Assembly: GCF_012910705.2 (NCBI RefSeq) | Contig: NZ_WTVG02000037.1 | Span: 186,001 to 250,000, forward strand | Reading direction: 5' to 3' | DNA length: 64,000 nt | Source of the DNA: Aromatoleum anaerobium | Lineage (GTDB): Bacteria > Pseudomonadota > Gammaproteobacteria > Burkholderiales > Rhodocyclaceae | Part shown: one piece after another, positions 35,179 through 46,474 of the stretch | How the letters are laid out: each line of letters opens with the position of its first letter | Numbering within the stretch: the stretch's first letter is position 1 | Made by a program: the position numbers and the translations under genes | Notes under the pieces: model-generated | What the model saw: only the letters and a program-made list of their open reading frames with translations | The model's database searches: none | What the model was told of the DNA's origin: nothing

Positions 35179-37019
35179 GCGAGCCGCGTTTCGTCATCGG
35201 CATCGACCTCGGCACGACCCACTGCGCGCTGTCGTACGTCGACATCGCCGCGAGCGACGGCGAACATGCCGCGCAGCAGGTGCTGCAGATTCCGCAACTG
35301 ACCGGCCCTGGCGCCGTCGAGGCGCTGCCGCTGCTGCCGTCCTTCCTCTACCTGCCGCACGAGAACGAGCTGGGCGAAGGCGACCTGACGCTGCCGTGGA
35401 CGAGCGCGCAGGACTACGTCGTCGGCGAATTCGCGCGCTCGCGCGGCGCCGGCACGCCGATCCGTCTCGTGTCGAGCGCGAAGAGCTGGCTGTGCCATCC
35501 GGGCGTCGACCGCAAGGCGGCGATCCTGCCGAGCGACGCGCCGGACGAAGTCGCGCGGATTTCGCCGCTCGAAGCGTCGATCCGCTACCTCGCGCACCTG
35601 CGCGATGGGTGGAACGACGCGCAGCCCGACGCGCCGTTCGACGAGCAGGACATCACCGTGACGATCCCGGCGTCGTTCGATCCGGCCGCGCGCGAGCTGA
35701 CCGCGGAAGCCGCGGCCACTGCCGGCTATCGCCACATGACGCTGCTCGAGGAACCGCAGGCGGCGCTGTACAGCTGGATCCAGATGAGCGAAGGGCACTG
35801 GCGCGACGAGGCGGAGCCCGGCGACGTCATCCTCGTCGTCGATGTCGGCGGCGGCACGACCGACCTGTCGCTGATCGCCGTCGTCGAACGCGACGGCAAC
35901 CTCGAACTGCACCGCGTCGCGGTCGGCGAGCACATCCTGCTCGGCGGCGACAACATGGACCTCGCGCTCGCCTACGCAGTCGCGCGCAAGCTCGCCACGG
36001 CGGGCACGCAGCTCGACGCGTGGCAGATGCGCGCGCTCGCGCACGCGTGCCGCGGCGCGAAGGAGACGCTGCTCGGCGACCCGACGGTCGACGCCGTGCC
36101 GATCGTCGTGCCGAGCCGCGGCTCGAAGCTCATCGGCGGTTCGATCCGCACCGAGCTCGGCCGCGAGACGCTGACCGCGACGATCGTGGACGGCTTTTTC
36201 CCGTCGGCCCAGGTCAGCGACCGCCCGCTGTCGCGCGCCCGCGCCGCTCTCACGCAGCTCGGCCTGCCGTATGCGCAGGATGCGGCGATCACGCGCCACC
36301 TCGCGGCGTTCCTCGGCCGCCAGCTCGGCGCGACCGCCGAGCTCGAAGGGTTCGGCGCGCTTCATCCGGCCGACGCGAGCTTCCTGCATCCGACCGCGGT
36401 GCTGTTCAACGGCGGCGTGTTCAAGTCCGCGCTGCTCGCCGACCGCGTGCTGGCGACGCTCAACGGCTGGCTCGAAGCCGAAGGCGCCGCGCCGGTGCGC
36501 GTGCTGCAGCGCGCCGATCTCGATCTCGCCGTCGCGCGCGGCGCGGCGTATTACGGCTACGTGCGGCGCGGGCGCGGCGTGCGCATCCGCGGCGGCACTG
36601 CGCGGGCGTACTACGTCGCGGTCGAGTCCGCGATGCCGGCGGTGCCGGGCGTCGAGCCGCCGATCCAGGCGCTGTGCCTGGCGCCGTTCGGCATGGAAGA
36701 GGGAACGGAGGCGCAGCTGCCGGCGCAGGAGTTCGGCCTGATCGTCGGCGAACCGGTGCGGTTCCGCTTTTTTGGTTCGTCGGTGCGGCGCCAGGACGAA
36801 GTCGGCACGCTGCTCGACTTCTGGGGGCCGGACGAGCTGCAGGAGCTCGAGGAGATCGAGGCCAGCCTGCCGGCCGAAGGCCGCGCCGCGGGTGAGATTG
36901 TGCGCGTGAAGCTGCATGCGCGCGTCACCGAAGCCGGCACGCTGGAGCTCGAAGCGCTGCCCGCCGACGGCAGCGCGCGCTGGAAAGTGTCGTTCGACGT
37001 GCGCGGCGGACAGTCCTGA
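35175..37019 (+). CDS. Hsp70-family protein, first of pair
   Basis: 614 residues. The actin-like ATPase core is intact: FVIGIDLGTTHCALSYVDI (phosphate 1), VTIPASFDPAARELT, LLEEPQAALYSWI, VILVVDVGGGTTDLSLIAV (phosphate 2), GGDNMDLALA and VLFNGGVFKSALLADRV. The C-terminal part (about 420-614) is short and lacks the DnaK substrate-binding sandwich and lid sequence. Such DnaK-like proteins probably act as specialised chaperones or ATP switches. Coupled to the DUF2760 gene; the partner Hsp70 gene follows after 5 bases. Confidence 0.92.
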   Translation: MSEPRFVIGIDLGTTHCALSYVDIAASDGEHAAQQVLQIPQLTGPGAVEALPLLPSFLYLPHENELGEGDLTLPWTSAQDYVVGEFARSRGAGTPIRLVSSAKSWLCHPGVDRKAAILPSDAPDEVARISPLEASIRYLAHLRDGWNDAQPDAPFDEQDITVTIPASFDPAARELTAEAAATAGYRHMTLLEEPQAALYSWIQMSEGHWRDEAEPGDVILVVDVGGGTTDLSLIAVVERDGNLELHRVAVGEHILLGGDNMDLALAYAVARKLATAGTQLDAWQMRALAHACRGAKETLLGDPTVDAVPIVVPSRGSKLIGGSIRTELGRETLTATIVDGFFPSAQVSDRPLSRARAALTQLGLPYAQDAAITRHLAAFLGRQLGATAELEGFGALHPADASFLHPTAVLFNGGVFKSALLADRVLATLNGWLEAEGAAPVRVLQRADLDLAVARGAAYYGYVRRGRGVRIRGGTARAYYVAVESAMPAVPGVEPPIQALCLAPFGMEEGTEAQLPAQEFGLIVGEPVRFRFFGSSVRRQDEVGTLLDFWGPDELQELEEIEASLPAEGRAAGEIVRVKLHARVTEAGTLELEALPADGSARWKVSFDVRGGQS

Positions 37020-37024
37020 ATGCC

Positions 37025-39793
37025 GTGAAACCTTACCTCGTCGGGATCGACCTCGGGACCAGCAACACCGTTGTCGCGTACGCGGCGCCGGGCGACGACG
37101 ATATCGCGCTGCTGCCGATCGATCAGCTCGTCGCCCCTGGCCAGGTCGCGGCGCGATCGCTGCTGCCGTCGCTGCGCTATCACCCCGGCCCCAGCGAGCT
37201 GAGCCCGGACGACCTGCAGCTGCCGTGGGCGGTGAGCGATGTCGCCGGCGTCGAGCCGGTCGTCGTCGGCACGCTCGCGCGCGAGCTCGGCGCGCAGGTG
37301 CCGGGACGGCTCGTCGCGAGCGCGAAAAGCTGGCTGTCGCACGCCGGCGTCGATCGCGGCGCGCCGATCCTGCCGTGGGGCGCCGGCGACGACATCGCGA
37401 AAGTGTCGCCGGTCGCGGCAAGCGCAAGCTACCTCGCGCATGTGCGCGCAGCGTGGAATGCGCGCTTCCCGGACGCGCCGCTGGAGCGCCAGCAGGTCGT
37501 GCTCACCGTGCCCGCGTCGTTCGACGAAGGGGCGCGGGCGCTGACGCTCGAAGCGGCGCGGCTCGCGCAGCTGCCGGCGCTGCGCCTCCTCGAGGAGCCG
37601 CAGGCGGCGTGCTACGACTGGCTGTTCCGCCATCGCCTGAGCCTCGCGGCGGAACTGCAGGCGACGCGGCTGATCCTGGTCTGTGACGTCGGCGGCGGCA
37701 CGACGGACTTCACGCTGATCCGCGTCGCCGTGGAGGACGGCGAACCGCGCTTGACCCGCATCGGCGTCGGCGACCACCTGATGCTCGGCGGCGACAACAT
37801 GGATCTCGCGCTCGCGCATGTCGTCGAAGCGCGCCTCGGCGCGGCCGAGGGCAAGCTGTCCGCGGCGCGCTTCTCGCAGCTCCTGCAGCGCTGCCGCGGT
37901 GCGAAGGAGCAGCTGCTCGGCCCGGCCGCGCCCGAGCGCGTGACGGTGACGTTGCTCGGTGCCGGCAGCCGGCTCGTCGGCGGCGCGCGCTCGGTCGAGC
38001 TCGCACGCGACGAGGTCGAGCACCTGATCGTCGACGGCTTCCTGCCACGCATCGGCGCCGACGCGCGGCCCGCCCGGCGGCGCGCCGGCATCGTCGAGTT
38101 CGGCCTGCCGTATCCGGCCGATCCCGCGATCACGCGCCACCTCGCGGCGTTTCTGGAACGGCATGCCGCCGCGGCGCGCGAAGCGCTCGGTGCGGACGCG
38201 CCCGAAGCGCCCGAACTGCCGGTGCCCGACACCGTGCTGCTCAATGGCGGTGTGTTCCGCGCCGTTGCGCTGAGCGAGCGGCTGCAGCACGTGCTCGGCG
38301 GCTGGCGCGGCCAGGCGCTGCGCCTGTTGCACAACGACGACCCGGACGTCGCGGTCGCACGCGGCGCCGTCGCGTACGCGCTGGTGCGCGCCGGCCACGG
38401 GCCGCGCATCGGCGGCGGCTCGCCGCGCAGCTACTTTCTCGTCATCGAGGGCGACGGGCCGTCGCGGCGCGGCGTGTGCGTGCTGCCGCGCGGCACCGAG
38501 GAGGGCGTCGAAGTCCATCTGCCCGAGCGCAGCTTCGCGCTGAAGCTCGGCCAGCCGGTGCAGTTCCACCTCGTGTCGTCGGCCGCCGATACGCCCCATC
38601 GGGCAGGCGACCTCGTCGACATCGCCGGCGACGACTTCGTGCGCCTGCCGCCGATCGCGACCGTCATCCCGTCGGCGGGCAGCGGCGCCGTCGACGTGCC
38701 GGTACGAATCGTCGCCGCGATGACCGAAGTCGGCACGCTCGACATGCATTGCGTCAGCCTCGTCGAGCCCGCGCGCCGCTGGCTGCTGGCGTTCCAGCTG
38801 CGCGGCGACGGCGCAGCGCAGGCGGAGACGGTCGCGGCGCTGCCGCCGCGCTTCGCCGACGCGGTCGAAGCGGTCGACCGCGTCTTCGGCTCGCGCTCGC
38901 ACGACCTCAGCGGCAAGGAAGTGCGCCAGTTGCGCGGCCAGCTCGACCACCTGCTCGGCAAGCGCGAAAGCTGGGACGTGCCGCTGCTGCGCGCATTGTT
39001 CGACGTGCTGTGGGAGCGCGTGCGCCGCCGGCGCCGCTCGGCCGAGCACGAGCGGCTGTGGCTGAACCTCGCCGGCTACTGCCTGCGCCCCGGGCTCGGC
39101 TATCCGCTCGACGACTGGCGGGTCGAGCAGCTGTGGACGCTGTTCGCGCAGGGCATCCAGTACGTGCGGGAGCGGCAGAACTGGTCGGAATGGTGGACGC
39201 TGTGGCGGCGCGCGGCAGGCGGCCTGGGCGCGCCCGAACAGCTGCTCGTGCTGCAGGCGGCGGGCGAACAGCTCGAAGCCGACGACGCCGCGCGCCGCGC
39301 CCACCAGCCGGTCGGGACGCGAGGCAGCCTCGAGGATCTCGTGCGCCTGGCCGCGTCGCTCGAGCGGGTCGAAGTCGAGCATCGCATCGAGATCGGCGAA
39401 TGGCTGATCGAGCGGCTGCAGAAACCTGCGGAAAAGCACAACGCGTGGTGGGCGGTCGGGCGCATTGGCGCGCGTGAGCCGCTGTACGGCAGCGCGCACA
39501 ACGTCGTGCCGGCCGACGTCGCGGCGCGCTGGCTCGGCGCGATCCTCGCGCTCGACTGGAAGCGCATCGAGCCGGCCGCGTTCGCCGCCGCGCAGATCGG
39601 GCGCATGACCGGCGACCGCTCGCGCGACCTGCCGGCAGAGCTGCGCGACGAAGTGGCGCGGCGTCTCGCGGCGATCAACGCCCCGCCGAGCTGGACCGCG
39701 ATGGTGCGCGAAGTCGTCGTGCTCGAGGAGGCCGAGAAATGGCGCGCGTTCGGTGAATCGCTGCCGCCGGGCCTGCAACTGCTCGACCATTGA
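37025..39793 (+). CDS. Hsp70-family protein with DUF3731-type C-terminal extension
   Basis: 922 residues. ATPase motifs: YLVGIDLGTSNTVVAYAAPG, VVLTVPASFDEGARALTLEA, LLEEPQAACYDWLF, ILVCDVGGGTTDFTLIRV and LLNGGVFRAVALSERL. From about residue 600 a long helical region (LSGKEVRQLRGQLDHLLGKR then SWDVPLLRALFDVLWE; QLWTLFAQGIQYVRERQNWS) matches the DUF3731 extension of such proteins. The start is a GTG at 37025, close behind the first Hsp70. It is about 300 residues longer than its neighbour, so the two are not simple duplicates. Confidence 0.9.
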   Translation: MKPYLVGIDLGTSNTVVAYAAPGDDDIALLPIDQLVAPGQVAARSLLPSLRYHPGPSELSPDDLQLPWAVSDVAGVEPVVVGTLARELGAQVPGRLVASAKSWLSHAGVDRGAPILPWGAGDDIAKVSPVAASASYLAHVRAAWNARFPDAPLERQQVVLTVPASFDEGARALTLEAARLAQLPALRLLEEPQAACYDWLFRHRLSLAAELQATRLILVCDVGGGTTDFTLIRVAVEDGEPRLTRIGVGDHLMLGGDNMDLALAHVVEARLGAAEGKLSAARFSQLLQRCRGAKEQLLGPAAPERVTVTLLGAGSRLVGGARSVELARDEVEHLIVDGFLPRIGADARPARRRAGIVEFGLPYPADPAITRHLAAFLERHAAAAREALGADAPEAPELPVPDTVLLNGGVFRAVALSERLQHVLGGWRGQALRLLHNDDPDVAVARGAVAYALVRAGHGPRIGGGSPRSYFLVIEGDGPSRRGVCVLPRGTEEGVEVHLPERSFALKLGQPVQFHLVSSAADTPHRAGDLVDIAGDDFVRLPPIATVIPSAGSGAVDVPVRIVAAMTEVGTLDMHCVSLVEPARRWLLAFQLRGDGAAQAETVAALPPRFADAVEAVDRVFGSRSHDLSGKEVRQLRGQLDHLLGKRESWDVPLLRALFDVLWERVRRRRRSAEHERLWLNLAGYCLRPGLGYPLDDWRVEQLWTLFAQGIQYVRERQNWSEWWTLWRRAAGGLGAPEQLLVLQAAGEQLEADDAARRAHQPVGTRGSLEDLVRLAASLERVEVEHRIEIGEWLIERLQKPAEKHNAWWAVGRIGAREPLYGSAHNVVPADVAARWLGAILALDWKRIEPAAFAAAQIGRMTGDRSRDLPAELRDEVARRLAAINAPPSWTAMVREVVVLEEAEKWRAFGESLPPGLQLLDH

Positions 39794-39937
39794 GTGCGCA
39801 ACCCTCCCGGCATGCCGTCATTTGCGCTGCGCATCGCCGCGGCAATGCCTGCGTCCTGTGTCGCGCCGCTGCATCCCGTATATAGTCCTGCAGGTGCAAT
39901 GCACCGGTTTTCGTTTGCTTTCAACAAGGAGAACACT

Positions 39938-40465
39938 ATGGCATCGAAGAAACAGGACAAGCAGGAGAAGCAGGAGAAGGTGGAAAGAGGGGTGGCAAGG
40001 ATCGACATCGGGCTGAGCGAAGTCGACCGCGCGAAGATCGCGGACGGATTGTCGGCGCTGCTCGCGGACAGCTACACGCTCTACCTGATGACGCACAACT
40101 TCCACTGGAACGTCACCGGGCCGATGTTCAACACGCTGCACGTGATGTTCATGCAGCAGTACACCGAGCAATGGACCGCGCTCGACCTGATCGCCGAACG
40201 CATCCGCGCGCTCGGGTTTCCCGCGCCGGGGACCTACCGGGAATTCGTCGAGCGCGCTTCGATCAAGGAAATCGAAGGGGTGCCGAAAGCGCTCGAGATG
40301 GTCCGCAGCCTCGTCGCCGCGCAGGAAGCGACCGCGCGCACCGCGCGCAGCCTGTTCCCGGTCGTCAACGACGCGAACGACCAGCCGAGCGCCGATCTGC
40401 TGACGCAGCGCCTCGAAGTCCACGAAAAGACCGCGTGGATGCTGCGCAGCCTGCTCGAAGACTGA
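39938..40465 (+). CDS. dps: Dps-family ferritin-like DNA-protection protein
   Basis: 175 residues. The Lys-rich N-terminus (ASKKQDKQEKQEKVERGVAR) resembles the DNA-binding tail of Dps. The ferroxidase site is visible in LYLMTHNFHWNVTGPMFNTL and QWTALDLIAERIRALG, with His, Asp and Glu at the usual spacing. It stores iron and detoxifies peroxide, and may bind DNA. AAGGAG 6 bases upstream fixes the start. The 140-base gap after the Hsp70 gene suggests its own promoter. Confidence 0.93.
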   Translation: MASKKQDKQEKQEKVERGVARIDIGLSEVDRAKIADGLSALLADSYTLYLMTHNFHWNVTGPMFNTLHVMFMQQYTEQWTALDLIAERIRALGFPAPGTYREFVERASIKEIEGVPKALEMVRSLVAAQEATARTARSLFPVVNDANDQPSADLLTQRLEVHEKTAWMLRSLLED

Positions 40466-40508
40466 ACGACCTCCTGCGCCCCCGCAGCCTGCGCCGGCGC
40501 CTCGCGAT

Positions 40509-41933
40509 TTACTGCCAGCCGCCGCCGAGCGCCTTGTACAGCGCGATGCGGTTCGCCGCGTCGGATTCGCGCACGGCGATCAGCTGGAGCTGGGCGCCGT
40601 ACAGCGTGCGTTGCGCATCGAGCAGGCCGAGGTAGCTGTCGACGCCGCCCTTGTAGCGCGCCTCGGACAGCCGAAAGCTTTCGGCGGTCGCTTCGACGAG
40701 GCGGCGCCGCGCGTCGAGCTGCTCGGCGAGCGTCGCGCGTTCGGCCAGCGCGTCGGCGACTTCGCGGAACGCGCCCTGGATCGCCCTTTCGTACTGCGCG
40801 ACGTTGATGTCGCGCTGGATCTCGGCGACGTCGAGGTTCGCGCGCAGGCGGCCGGCCTCGAAGATCGGGATGCGGATCTGCGGCACGAAGCTCCATGTGC
40901 CGGAGCCGCTCGAGAACAGGCCGTCGAGCGTGCTGCTCGCGCTGCCGGCTGCCGCGGTCAGCGTGATCGACGGGAAGAAGGCGGCCCGCGCCGCGCCGAT
41001 GTTGGCATTGGCCGCGCGCAGCCGGCGCTCGGCCTCGAGGATGTCGGGACGGCGCACGAGGACTTCGGACGGCACGCCGGCCGGCAGCTCGGCGACGGCG
41101 GTCAGCGTGTCGGCAAGCTGCGGCGGCAGCAGTTCGGGCGGAACGCGCGTGCCGGCGAGCAGCGCGAGCGCGTTCTCGTCCTGTGCGACGAGCGCAGCGA
41201 AACGGGCGGCGTCGGCGCGGGCGTCTTCCTGCAGCGTCTCGGCCTGCCGCAGGTCGAGCGCCGACACCGCGCCGGCCTCGAAGCTGCGCCGCGTCAGTTC
41301 AAACGACTCCTGCCGCGTCTGGTAGGTGTTGCGCGCCAGCGCGAGGCGCTCGCGGTCGGCGGCGAGCGTCAGCCACGCGTTCGCGACTTCCGCGACGAGG
41401 CTGATCTGCGCACTGCGGCGCGCCTCCTCGGTGCCGAGGTACAGTTCCAGCGCCTGCTCGTTGAGGCTGCGCAGGCGGCCGAAGAAATCCAGCTCCCACA
41501 CCGAGAAGCCGATCGTCGCGCTGTACTGCCGGCTGATCGTCGCATCGCCGTTGCCGCCGCCGTTGCTCCGCACGAGGTCCGCGGGCAGACGCTGCGCGTT
41601 CTGGCCGCCGCTCGCGCCGATCGCCGGGAACAGGTCGGCGCGCTGGATGCGGTACTGCGCGCGGGCACGCTCGATGTTGAGAGCCGCTACGCGCAGGTCG
41701 CGGTTGTTGTCGAGCGCCAGCGCGATCAGCTCGCGCAGGCCGGGCGCGGCGAAGAAATCGCGCCACGGCAGCGCGTCGGCTGCGGCAGCACTGGCCGAAA
41801 CCGTGTCCGGCACCTGCGGGAAGGATGCCGGGACCGGTGCGGCCGGCCGCTGGTAGTCCGGCGCCAGCGTCGAGCATGCGCTCGCGACAGTGGCGGCCAG
41901 CGCGGCGGTCAGGAGGCGCAGTCGGGTCATCAT
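40509..41933 (-). CDS. RND efflux outer-membrane factor (NodT/OprM type lipoprotein)
   Basis: 474 residues. A lipobox is present in [20 protein letters not shown]. The two TolC-type repeats are seen in [27 protein letters not shown]-like [40 protein letters not shown] and [20 protein letters not shown]. Trimeric export channel for the pump encoded just before it. The start at 41933 overlaps the RND stop by 4 bases (ATGATG). Confidence 0.94.
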   Translation of the reverse strand: MMTRLRLLTAALAATVASACSTLAPDYQRPAAPVPASFPQVPDTVSASAAAADALPWRDFFAAPGLRELIALALDNNRDLRVAALNIERARAQYRIQRADLFPAIGASGGQNAQRLPADLVRSNGGGNGDATISRQYSATIGFSVWELDFFGRLRSLNEQALELYLGTEEARRSAQISLVAEVANAWLTLAADRERLALARNTYQTRQESFELTRRSFEAGAVSALDLRQAETLQEDARADAARFAALVAQDENALALLAGTRVPPELLPPQLADTLTAVAELPAGVPSEVLVRRPDILEAERRLRAANANIGAARAAFFPSITLTAAAGSASSTLDGLFSSGSGTWSFVPQIRIPIFEAGRLRANLDVAEIQRDINVAQYERAIQGAFREVADALAERATLAEQLDARRRLVEATAESFRLSEARYKGGVDSYLGLLDAQRTLYGAQLQLIAVRESDAANRIALYKALGGGWQ

Positions 41934-44900
41934 TTGGCCTCCTCGGCGACGGGTGCGATGGTTGCGGGCGGAGCCGGCTTTTTCTTGAAGATGCGCATGA
42001 TCACGACGTAGAACAGCGGAATGAAGAAGATGCCCAGCACGGTCGCGGCGATCGTGCCGCCGAGCACGCCGGTGCCGATCGCGTTCTGGCTGCCCGAGCC
42101 GGCGCCGGTCGAGATCGCCAGCGGCAGCACGCCGAGGCCGAACGCGAGCGAAGTCATCAGGATCGGGCGCAGCCGCATGCGCACCGCTTCGAGCGTCGCG
42201 GCGACGAGCTCCTTGCCTTCGTGCTCCATCTGCGCTTTCGCGAACTCGACGATCAGGATCGCGTTCTTCGCCGACAGGCCGATCGTCGCGAGCAGGCCGA
42301 CCTGGAAATAGACGTCGTTCGACAGGCCGCGCCCGGTCGCCGCGAGCAGCGCCCCGAGCACACCGAGCGGAACTACCAGCATCACCGCGAACGGTACCGA
42401 CCAGCTCTCGTACAGCGCTGCCAGACACAGGAACACGACCAAGAGCGACAGCGCATACAGCGCCGGCGCCTGCGCTCCGGAACGGCGCTCCTCGTACGAG
42501 GTGCCGGTCCATTCGTAGCCGATGCCGGCAGGCAGCTTCGCCATGATCTCCTCGACCGCGGCCATTGCGTCGCCCGACGACAGGCCTGGCGCCGCCTGGC
42601 CGAGGATTTCGACTGCCGGCTGGCCGTTGTAGCGTTCGAGGCGAGGCGAGCCGTAGCTCCAGTGCGCGGTGGCGAACGCCGACAGCGGCACCATCTCGCC
42701 CTGGCGGTTGCGTACGTACCACTTGGCAAGGTCTTCAGGCTTCATGCGCGCGTCCGCGTCGGACTGCAGATAGACTTTCTTGATGCGGCCGCGATCGAGG
42801 AAGTCGTTCACGTACGTGCCGCCCCATGCTGTTGCCAGCGTCTCGTTGATGTCCGCGACCGAGACGCCGAGCGCGCCGGCCTTGGCGTGGTCGATGTCGA
42901 GGCGGAATTCGGCCATGTCGTCCTGGCCGTTCGGCCGCACCCCGACGAGCCGCTTGTCCTGCGCAGCGAGGCCGAGGAACTGGTTGCGCGCGCCAAGAAG
43001 CGCATCGTGGCCGAGGCCGGAGCGATCCTGCAGGAAAATGTTGAAGCCGCTCGCGGTGCCGAGCTCGAGCACGGCCGGCGGCACGAACGCGAACACCATC
43101 GCTTCGCGGATCTGCGCGAACGCGCCCATCGCGCGCCCGGCCACCGACTTGACGTCCATTCCCGGTTCTTGCCGCTCGTCCCAGTCCTGCAGGTTGATGA
43201 ACGCGAGTCCCATGTTCTGCCCGCTGCCGCCGAAGCTGAAACCGGCCACGGTGAAGATCGAGCGCACCGTGTCCTTTTCGGTCTCGAGGAAATGGTCCTC
43301 GACTTTCTTCAGCACCGCCAGCGTGCGATCCTGCGTCGCGCCGGCCGGCAACGTGACCTGGCTGAACATCACGCCCTGGTCCTCCTCGGGCAGGAACGAG
43401 GTCGGCATGCGCAGGAACAGCAGCGCGAGCACGGCAATGATCGCCAGATAGATCGCGAGGAAGCGCAGGCTGCGGTGCAGGATGCGCCCGACCGTCGACT
43501 CGTAGCGCCGCGTGTTGCGCGCGAACATCCCGTTGAACCAGTGGAAGAAGCCCGAAAACCAGCCGCCTTCGCCGTGCTCGTGGCCTTTCTCGACCGGCTT
43601 GAGCATCGTCGCGCACAGCGCCGGCGTGAAGATGATCGCGACCAGCACCGACAGCGCCATCGCCGCGGCGACGGTGATCGAGAACTGCCGGTAGATGACG
43701 CCGGTCGAGCCGCCGAAGAACGCCATCGGGATGAACACTGCCGACAGCACGAGGCCGATGCCCACCAGCGCACCGGTGATCTGGTCCATCGAGCGCTTCG
43801 TCGCCTCCTTCGGCGACAGGCCTTCCTCGCTCATGACGCGCTCGACGTTCTCGACGACGACGATCGCGTCATCGACGAGCAGGCCGATCGCGAGCACCAG
43901 GCCGAACATCGTCAGCGTGTTGATCGTGAAGCCGAACGCCGCCATCACGCCGAAAGTGCCGAGCAGCACCACCGGCACCGCGATCGTCGGGATCAGCGTC
44001 GCGCGGATGTTCTGCAGGAACAGGTACATCACGAGGAACACCAGCGCGATCGCTTCGAGCAGCGTCTTGACGACGCCCTGGATCGAGATCGCGACGAAAG
44101 GCGTGGTGTCGTAAGGCACCACCACCTCCACGCCGGCGGGAAAGTACGGGGCCATCCGGTCGAGCTGTGCCCGCACCGCCGTCGCGGTGTCGAGTGCGTT
44201 CGCGCCGGCGGCGAGCTTGATGCCGATCGCGGCCGCGGGCTGACCGTTGTAGCGGCCGACGGTGCCGTAGTTCTCGGCGCCGATCTCGATGCGTGCGACA
44301 TCTTCGAGTCGCACTTCGCCGCCTTGGGCCGAGCTGCGCAGCAGGATGTCCTCGAACTGCCCGACTGTCTCCAGCCGGCTCTGTGCCGTGATCGACGCGG
44401 TAAAACCCTGTCCCTCCACCGCGGGCGTACCACCGAGCTGGCCGGCGGAAACTTCGTTGTTCTGGGCACGGATCGCCGCCTGGACGTCGCCTGGCGTGAG
44501 GCCGAACTTCACCAGCTTCGCCGGGTCGAGCCACACCCGCATCGCGTACTGGGAGCCGAACACCTGGACTTCGCCGACGCCGGTGACGCGCGACAGCGGA
44601 TCCTGCACCGACGAGACGAGGAAGTCGGCCAGGTCGACCTGCTTGAGGCTGCCGTCCTGCGACACGAAGCCGACGACCATCAGGAAGTTGGCGGTCGACT
44701 TGGCGACCTGCACGCCTTGCTGCTGCACCGGCTGCGGCAGCAGCGGCAAGCCTAGTTGCAGCTTGTTCTGCACCTGCACCTGCGCGATGTCGGGGTTCGT
44801 GCCGGCGTCGAAAGTCAGCGTCAGCGAGGCGCGGCCATATGAATCCGACGACGACTTCATGTACAGCAGGCCGTCGAGACCGGTCATCTTCTGTTCGATG

Positions 44901-45091
44901 ATCTGGGTGACCGAATCCTCCACGGCTTTCGCCGACGCACCGGGATAGCTGGCGTTGATGACGACCGTCGGAGGGGCGATCGACGGGTACTGCGACACCG
45001 GCAGCGTCAGGATCGACAGCGCGCCGGCGAGCATGATGACGATCGCGATGACCCACGCGAAGATCGGTCGGTCGATGAAAAAGCGTGCCAT
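41930..45091 (-). CDS. RND multidrug efflux inner-membrane pump (AcrB/MexB type, HAE1)
   Basis: 1053 residues. [20 protein letters not shown] is the HAE1 opening. Proton-relay Asp-Asp is in [20 protein letters not shown], and the F-x-x-S-A-x-N-loop equivalents FLPEEDQG and [20 protein letters not shown] are present. The QRxx-type C-terminus lacks additional domains. Twelve TM helices are expected. It expels drugs, solvents or bile-like compounds. Middle gene of the three-gene operon repressed by the divergent TetR (inference). Confidence 0.96.
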   Translation of the reverse strand: MARFFIDRPIFAWVIAIVIMLAGALSILTLPVSQYPSIAPPTVVINASYPGASAKAVEDSVTQIIEQKMTGLDGLLYMKSSSDSYGRASLTLTFDAGTNPDIAQVQVQNKLQLGLPLLPQPVQQQGVQVAKSTANFLMVVGFVSQDGSLKQVDLADFLVSSVQDPLSRVTGVGEVQVFGSQYAMRVWLDPAKLVKFGLTPGDVQAAIRAQNNEVSAGQLGGTPAVEGQGFTASITAQSRLETVGQFEDILLRSSAQGGEVRLEDVARIEIGAENYGTVGRYNGQPAAAIGIKLAAGANALDTATAVRAQLDRMAPYFPAGVEVVVPYDTTPFVAISIQGVVKTLLEAIALVFLVMYLFLQNIRATLIPTIAVPVVLLGTFGVMAAFGFTINTLTMFGLVLAIGLLVDDAIVVVENVERVMSEEGLSPKEATKRSMDQITGALVGIGLVLSAVFIPMAFFGGSTGVIYRQFSITVAAAMALSVLVAIIFTPALCATMLKPVEKGHEHGEGGWFSGFFHWFNGMFARNTRRYESTVGRILHRSLRFLAIYLAIIAVLALLFLRMPTSFLPEEDQGVMFSQVTLPAGATQDRTLAVLKKVEDHFLETEKDTVRSIFTVAGFSFGGSGQNMGLAFINLQDWDERQEPGMDVKSVAGRAMGAFAQIREAMVFAFVPPAVLELGTASGFNIFLQDRSGLGHDALLGARNQFLGLAAQDKRLVGVRPNGQDDMAEFRLDIDHAKAGALGVSVADINETLATAWGGTYVNDFLDRGRIKKVYLQSDADARMKPEDLAKWYVRNRQGEMVPLSAFATAHWSYGSPRLERYNGQPAVEILGQAAPGLSSGDAMAAVEEIMAKLPAGIGYEWTGTSYEERRSGAQAPALYALSLLVVFLCLAALYESWSVPFAVMLVVPLGVLGALLAATGRGLSNDVYFQVGLLATIGLSAKNAILIVEFAKAQMEHEGKELVAATLEAVRMRLRPILMTSLAFGLGVLPLAISTGAGSGSQNAIGTGVLGGTIAATVLGIFFIPLFYVVIMRIFKKKPAPPATIAPVAEEAK

Positions 45092-45101
45092 CGTCGCGTC
45101 C

Positions 45102-46313
45102 TCAGTTCTTCTGCGCGGCGGCAGGGGGAGCGTTTGCTGCCGCGGGAGGGGTCGCGCCGGCTTCGGTCACCTGCACCTGGGCGCCGGGGCGCACGCGCTG
45201 CAGCCCTTCGACGATCACCCGGTCGCCCTCGGCGAGGCCGGCGGTCACGACCCATTTGTCGCCGAGCGACTGCTCGGCGGTGACGCTGCGCGCCTCGACC
45301 TTGCTTTCGCCATCGACGACCATGACCTGGGCGTTGCCGCGCGGATCGTGGCTGAGCGCCGCATGCGGCACGAGCACGGCGTCGCTCTTGACGCCTTGCG
45401 GGAGCCGCGCGCGCACATACATGCCGGGCAGCAGTTCGGCGTGCGGATTCGGGAACACCGCGCGCAGCGTCACGCTGCCGGTGCCTGGATCGACGGAGAC
45501 CTCGGAAAACGCGAGCCTGCCTTCGGCGCCGAAGACGCTGCCGTCCTCCAGCACCAGGCGCACGGGTACGGTGTCGCCACTTGCCCGTTGCAGCCTGCCT
45601 TCGGCCAGATCGCGCTTCATGCGGATCAGCTCGCTGCTCGACTGGGTGACGTCGACGTAGATCGGGTCGAGCTGCTGCACCGTGGCGAGGGCCTGGCTCT
45701 GGTTCGCCGTCACCAGCGCGCCGGGCGTGACCGCGGAACGGCCGATGCGCCCGGCGATCGGCGACGTGACGCGGGTGAATTCGAGGTCGATTTTCGCCTT
45801 GTCGATCGCCGCCTTCGCGGCCGCGACTTCAGCCTGGCCCTGCTGCAGCGCGGCCGTGGCGTCGTCAAAAGCCTGCTTGCTCACGGCGTTGATCCTGACC
45901 AGGTCGGCGTAGCGGTCGGCCTTGAGGCGCGCGGCGTAAACATTCGCCTCGGCGCGTGCGAGGTTCGCCTTGGCGCTGGCGTAGGTAGCCTGATAAGTCG
46001 CGGGATCGATCTGGTACAGCACCTGGCCCGCCTTGACGTCGCTGCCTTCGGTGAATGGGCGCTGTTTGATGATGCCCGTGACTTGCGGACGCACTTCGGC
46101 GATCAGGTAAGGCGCCGTGCGCCCCGGCAACTCGACGACGAGCGGCACCGCTTCGGTGTGTACGGTGACGACGGTCACTGTCGGGGCAGGAGGGGGGGGC
46201 GCAGCGGCGTCTGCCGAGCCCTGTTGCTTGTCGCTCCCGCAGGCAGCGAGCAGCACGGCGCTTGCCAGTGCAATGGCCACTGGCCGGAACAGCCGATTGC
46301 CGTTGATCCCCAT
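45102..46313 (-). CDS. RND efflux periplasmic adaptor (AcrA/MexA type lipoprotein)
   Basis: 403 residues. Lipobox LLAACGSDK; the membrane-fusion fold has [20 protein letters not shown] and [20 protein letters not shown] (lipoyl half), a long coiled hairpin ([20 protein letters not shown]), and [20 protein letters not shown]. Start chosen at 46313, the residue before the signal peptide; the longer frame to 46376 extends into the operator and lacks a leader. First gene of the efflux operon. Confidence 0.95.
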   Translation of the reverse strand: MGINGNRLFRPVAIALASAVLLAACGSDKQQGSADAAAPPPPAPTVTVVTVHTEAVPLVVELPGRTAPYLIAEVRPQVTGIIKQRPFTEGSDVKAGQVLYQIDPATYQATYASAKANLARAEANVYAARLKADRYADLVRINAVSKQAFDDATAALQQGQAEVAAAKAAIDKAKIDLEFTRVTSPIAGRIGRSAVTPGALVTANQSQALATVQQLDPIYVDVTQSSSELIRMKRDLAEGRLQRASGDTVPVRLVLEDGSVFGAEGRLAFSEVSVDPGTGSVTLRAVFPNPHAELLPGMYVRARLPQGVKSDAVLVPHAALSHDPRGNAQVMVVDGESKVEARSVTAEQSLGDKWVVTAGLAEGDRVIVEGLQRVRPGAQVQVTEAGATPPAAANAPPAAAQKN

Positions 46314-46379
46314 GAATCGCCTCTCGAAATGGTTGGACCGGTGCCGGAAAGTGCGCACCGTCCGGGTGGGGTGCAAAAA

Positions 46380-46409
46380 TAGAATGTTTATTCTAGAATG
46401 ACCATTCTA
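46380..46409. promoter_or_regulatory. Tandem palindromic operators between efflux operon and tetR
   Basis: TAGAAT-GTTT-ATTCTA (46380-46395) and TAGAAT-GACC-ATTCTA (46394-46409) are two perfect palindromes sharing two bases, in an AT-rich gap between divergent genes. This is a classic TetR-family operator arrangement, with room for two dimers. It would let one repressor control both the pump and itself. Confidence 0.8.
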
Positions 46410-46474
46410 TGTTAGGATTTTCCGCAGTGCAAGATCGATGCAATACATCTTCAATATCTCCGGAGACCCTGCGA

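Noticed and set aside
36611-39790. A 1059-residue open frame opposite the Hsp70 genes
   Set aside because: It is the antisense of well-supported Hsp70 coding sequence and has an Arg/Gln/His-rich shadow composition.
41825-44755. A 976-residue plus-strand open frame across the RND gene
   Set aside because: Antisense shadow of the efflux pump gene; composition is His/Arg/Glu rich with no domain.
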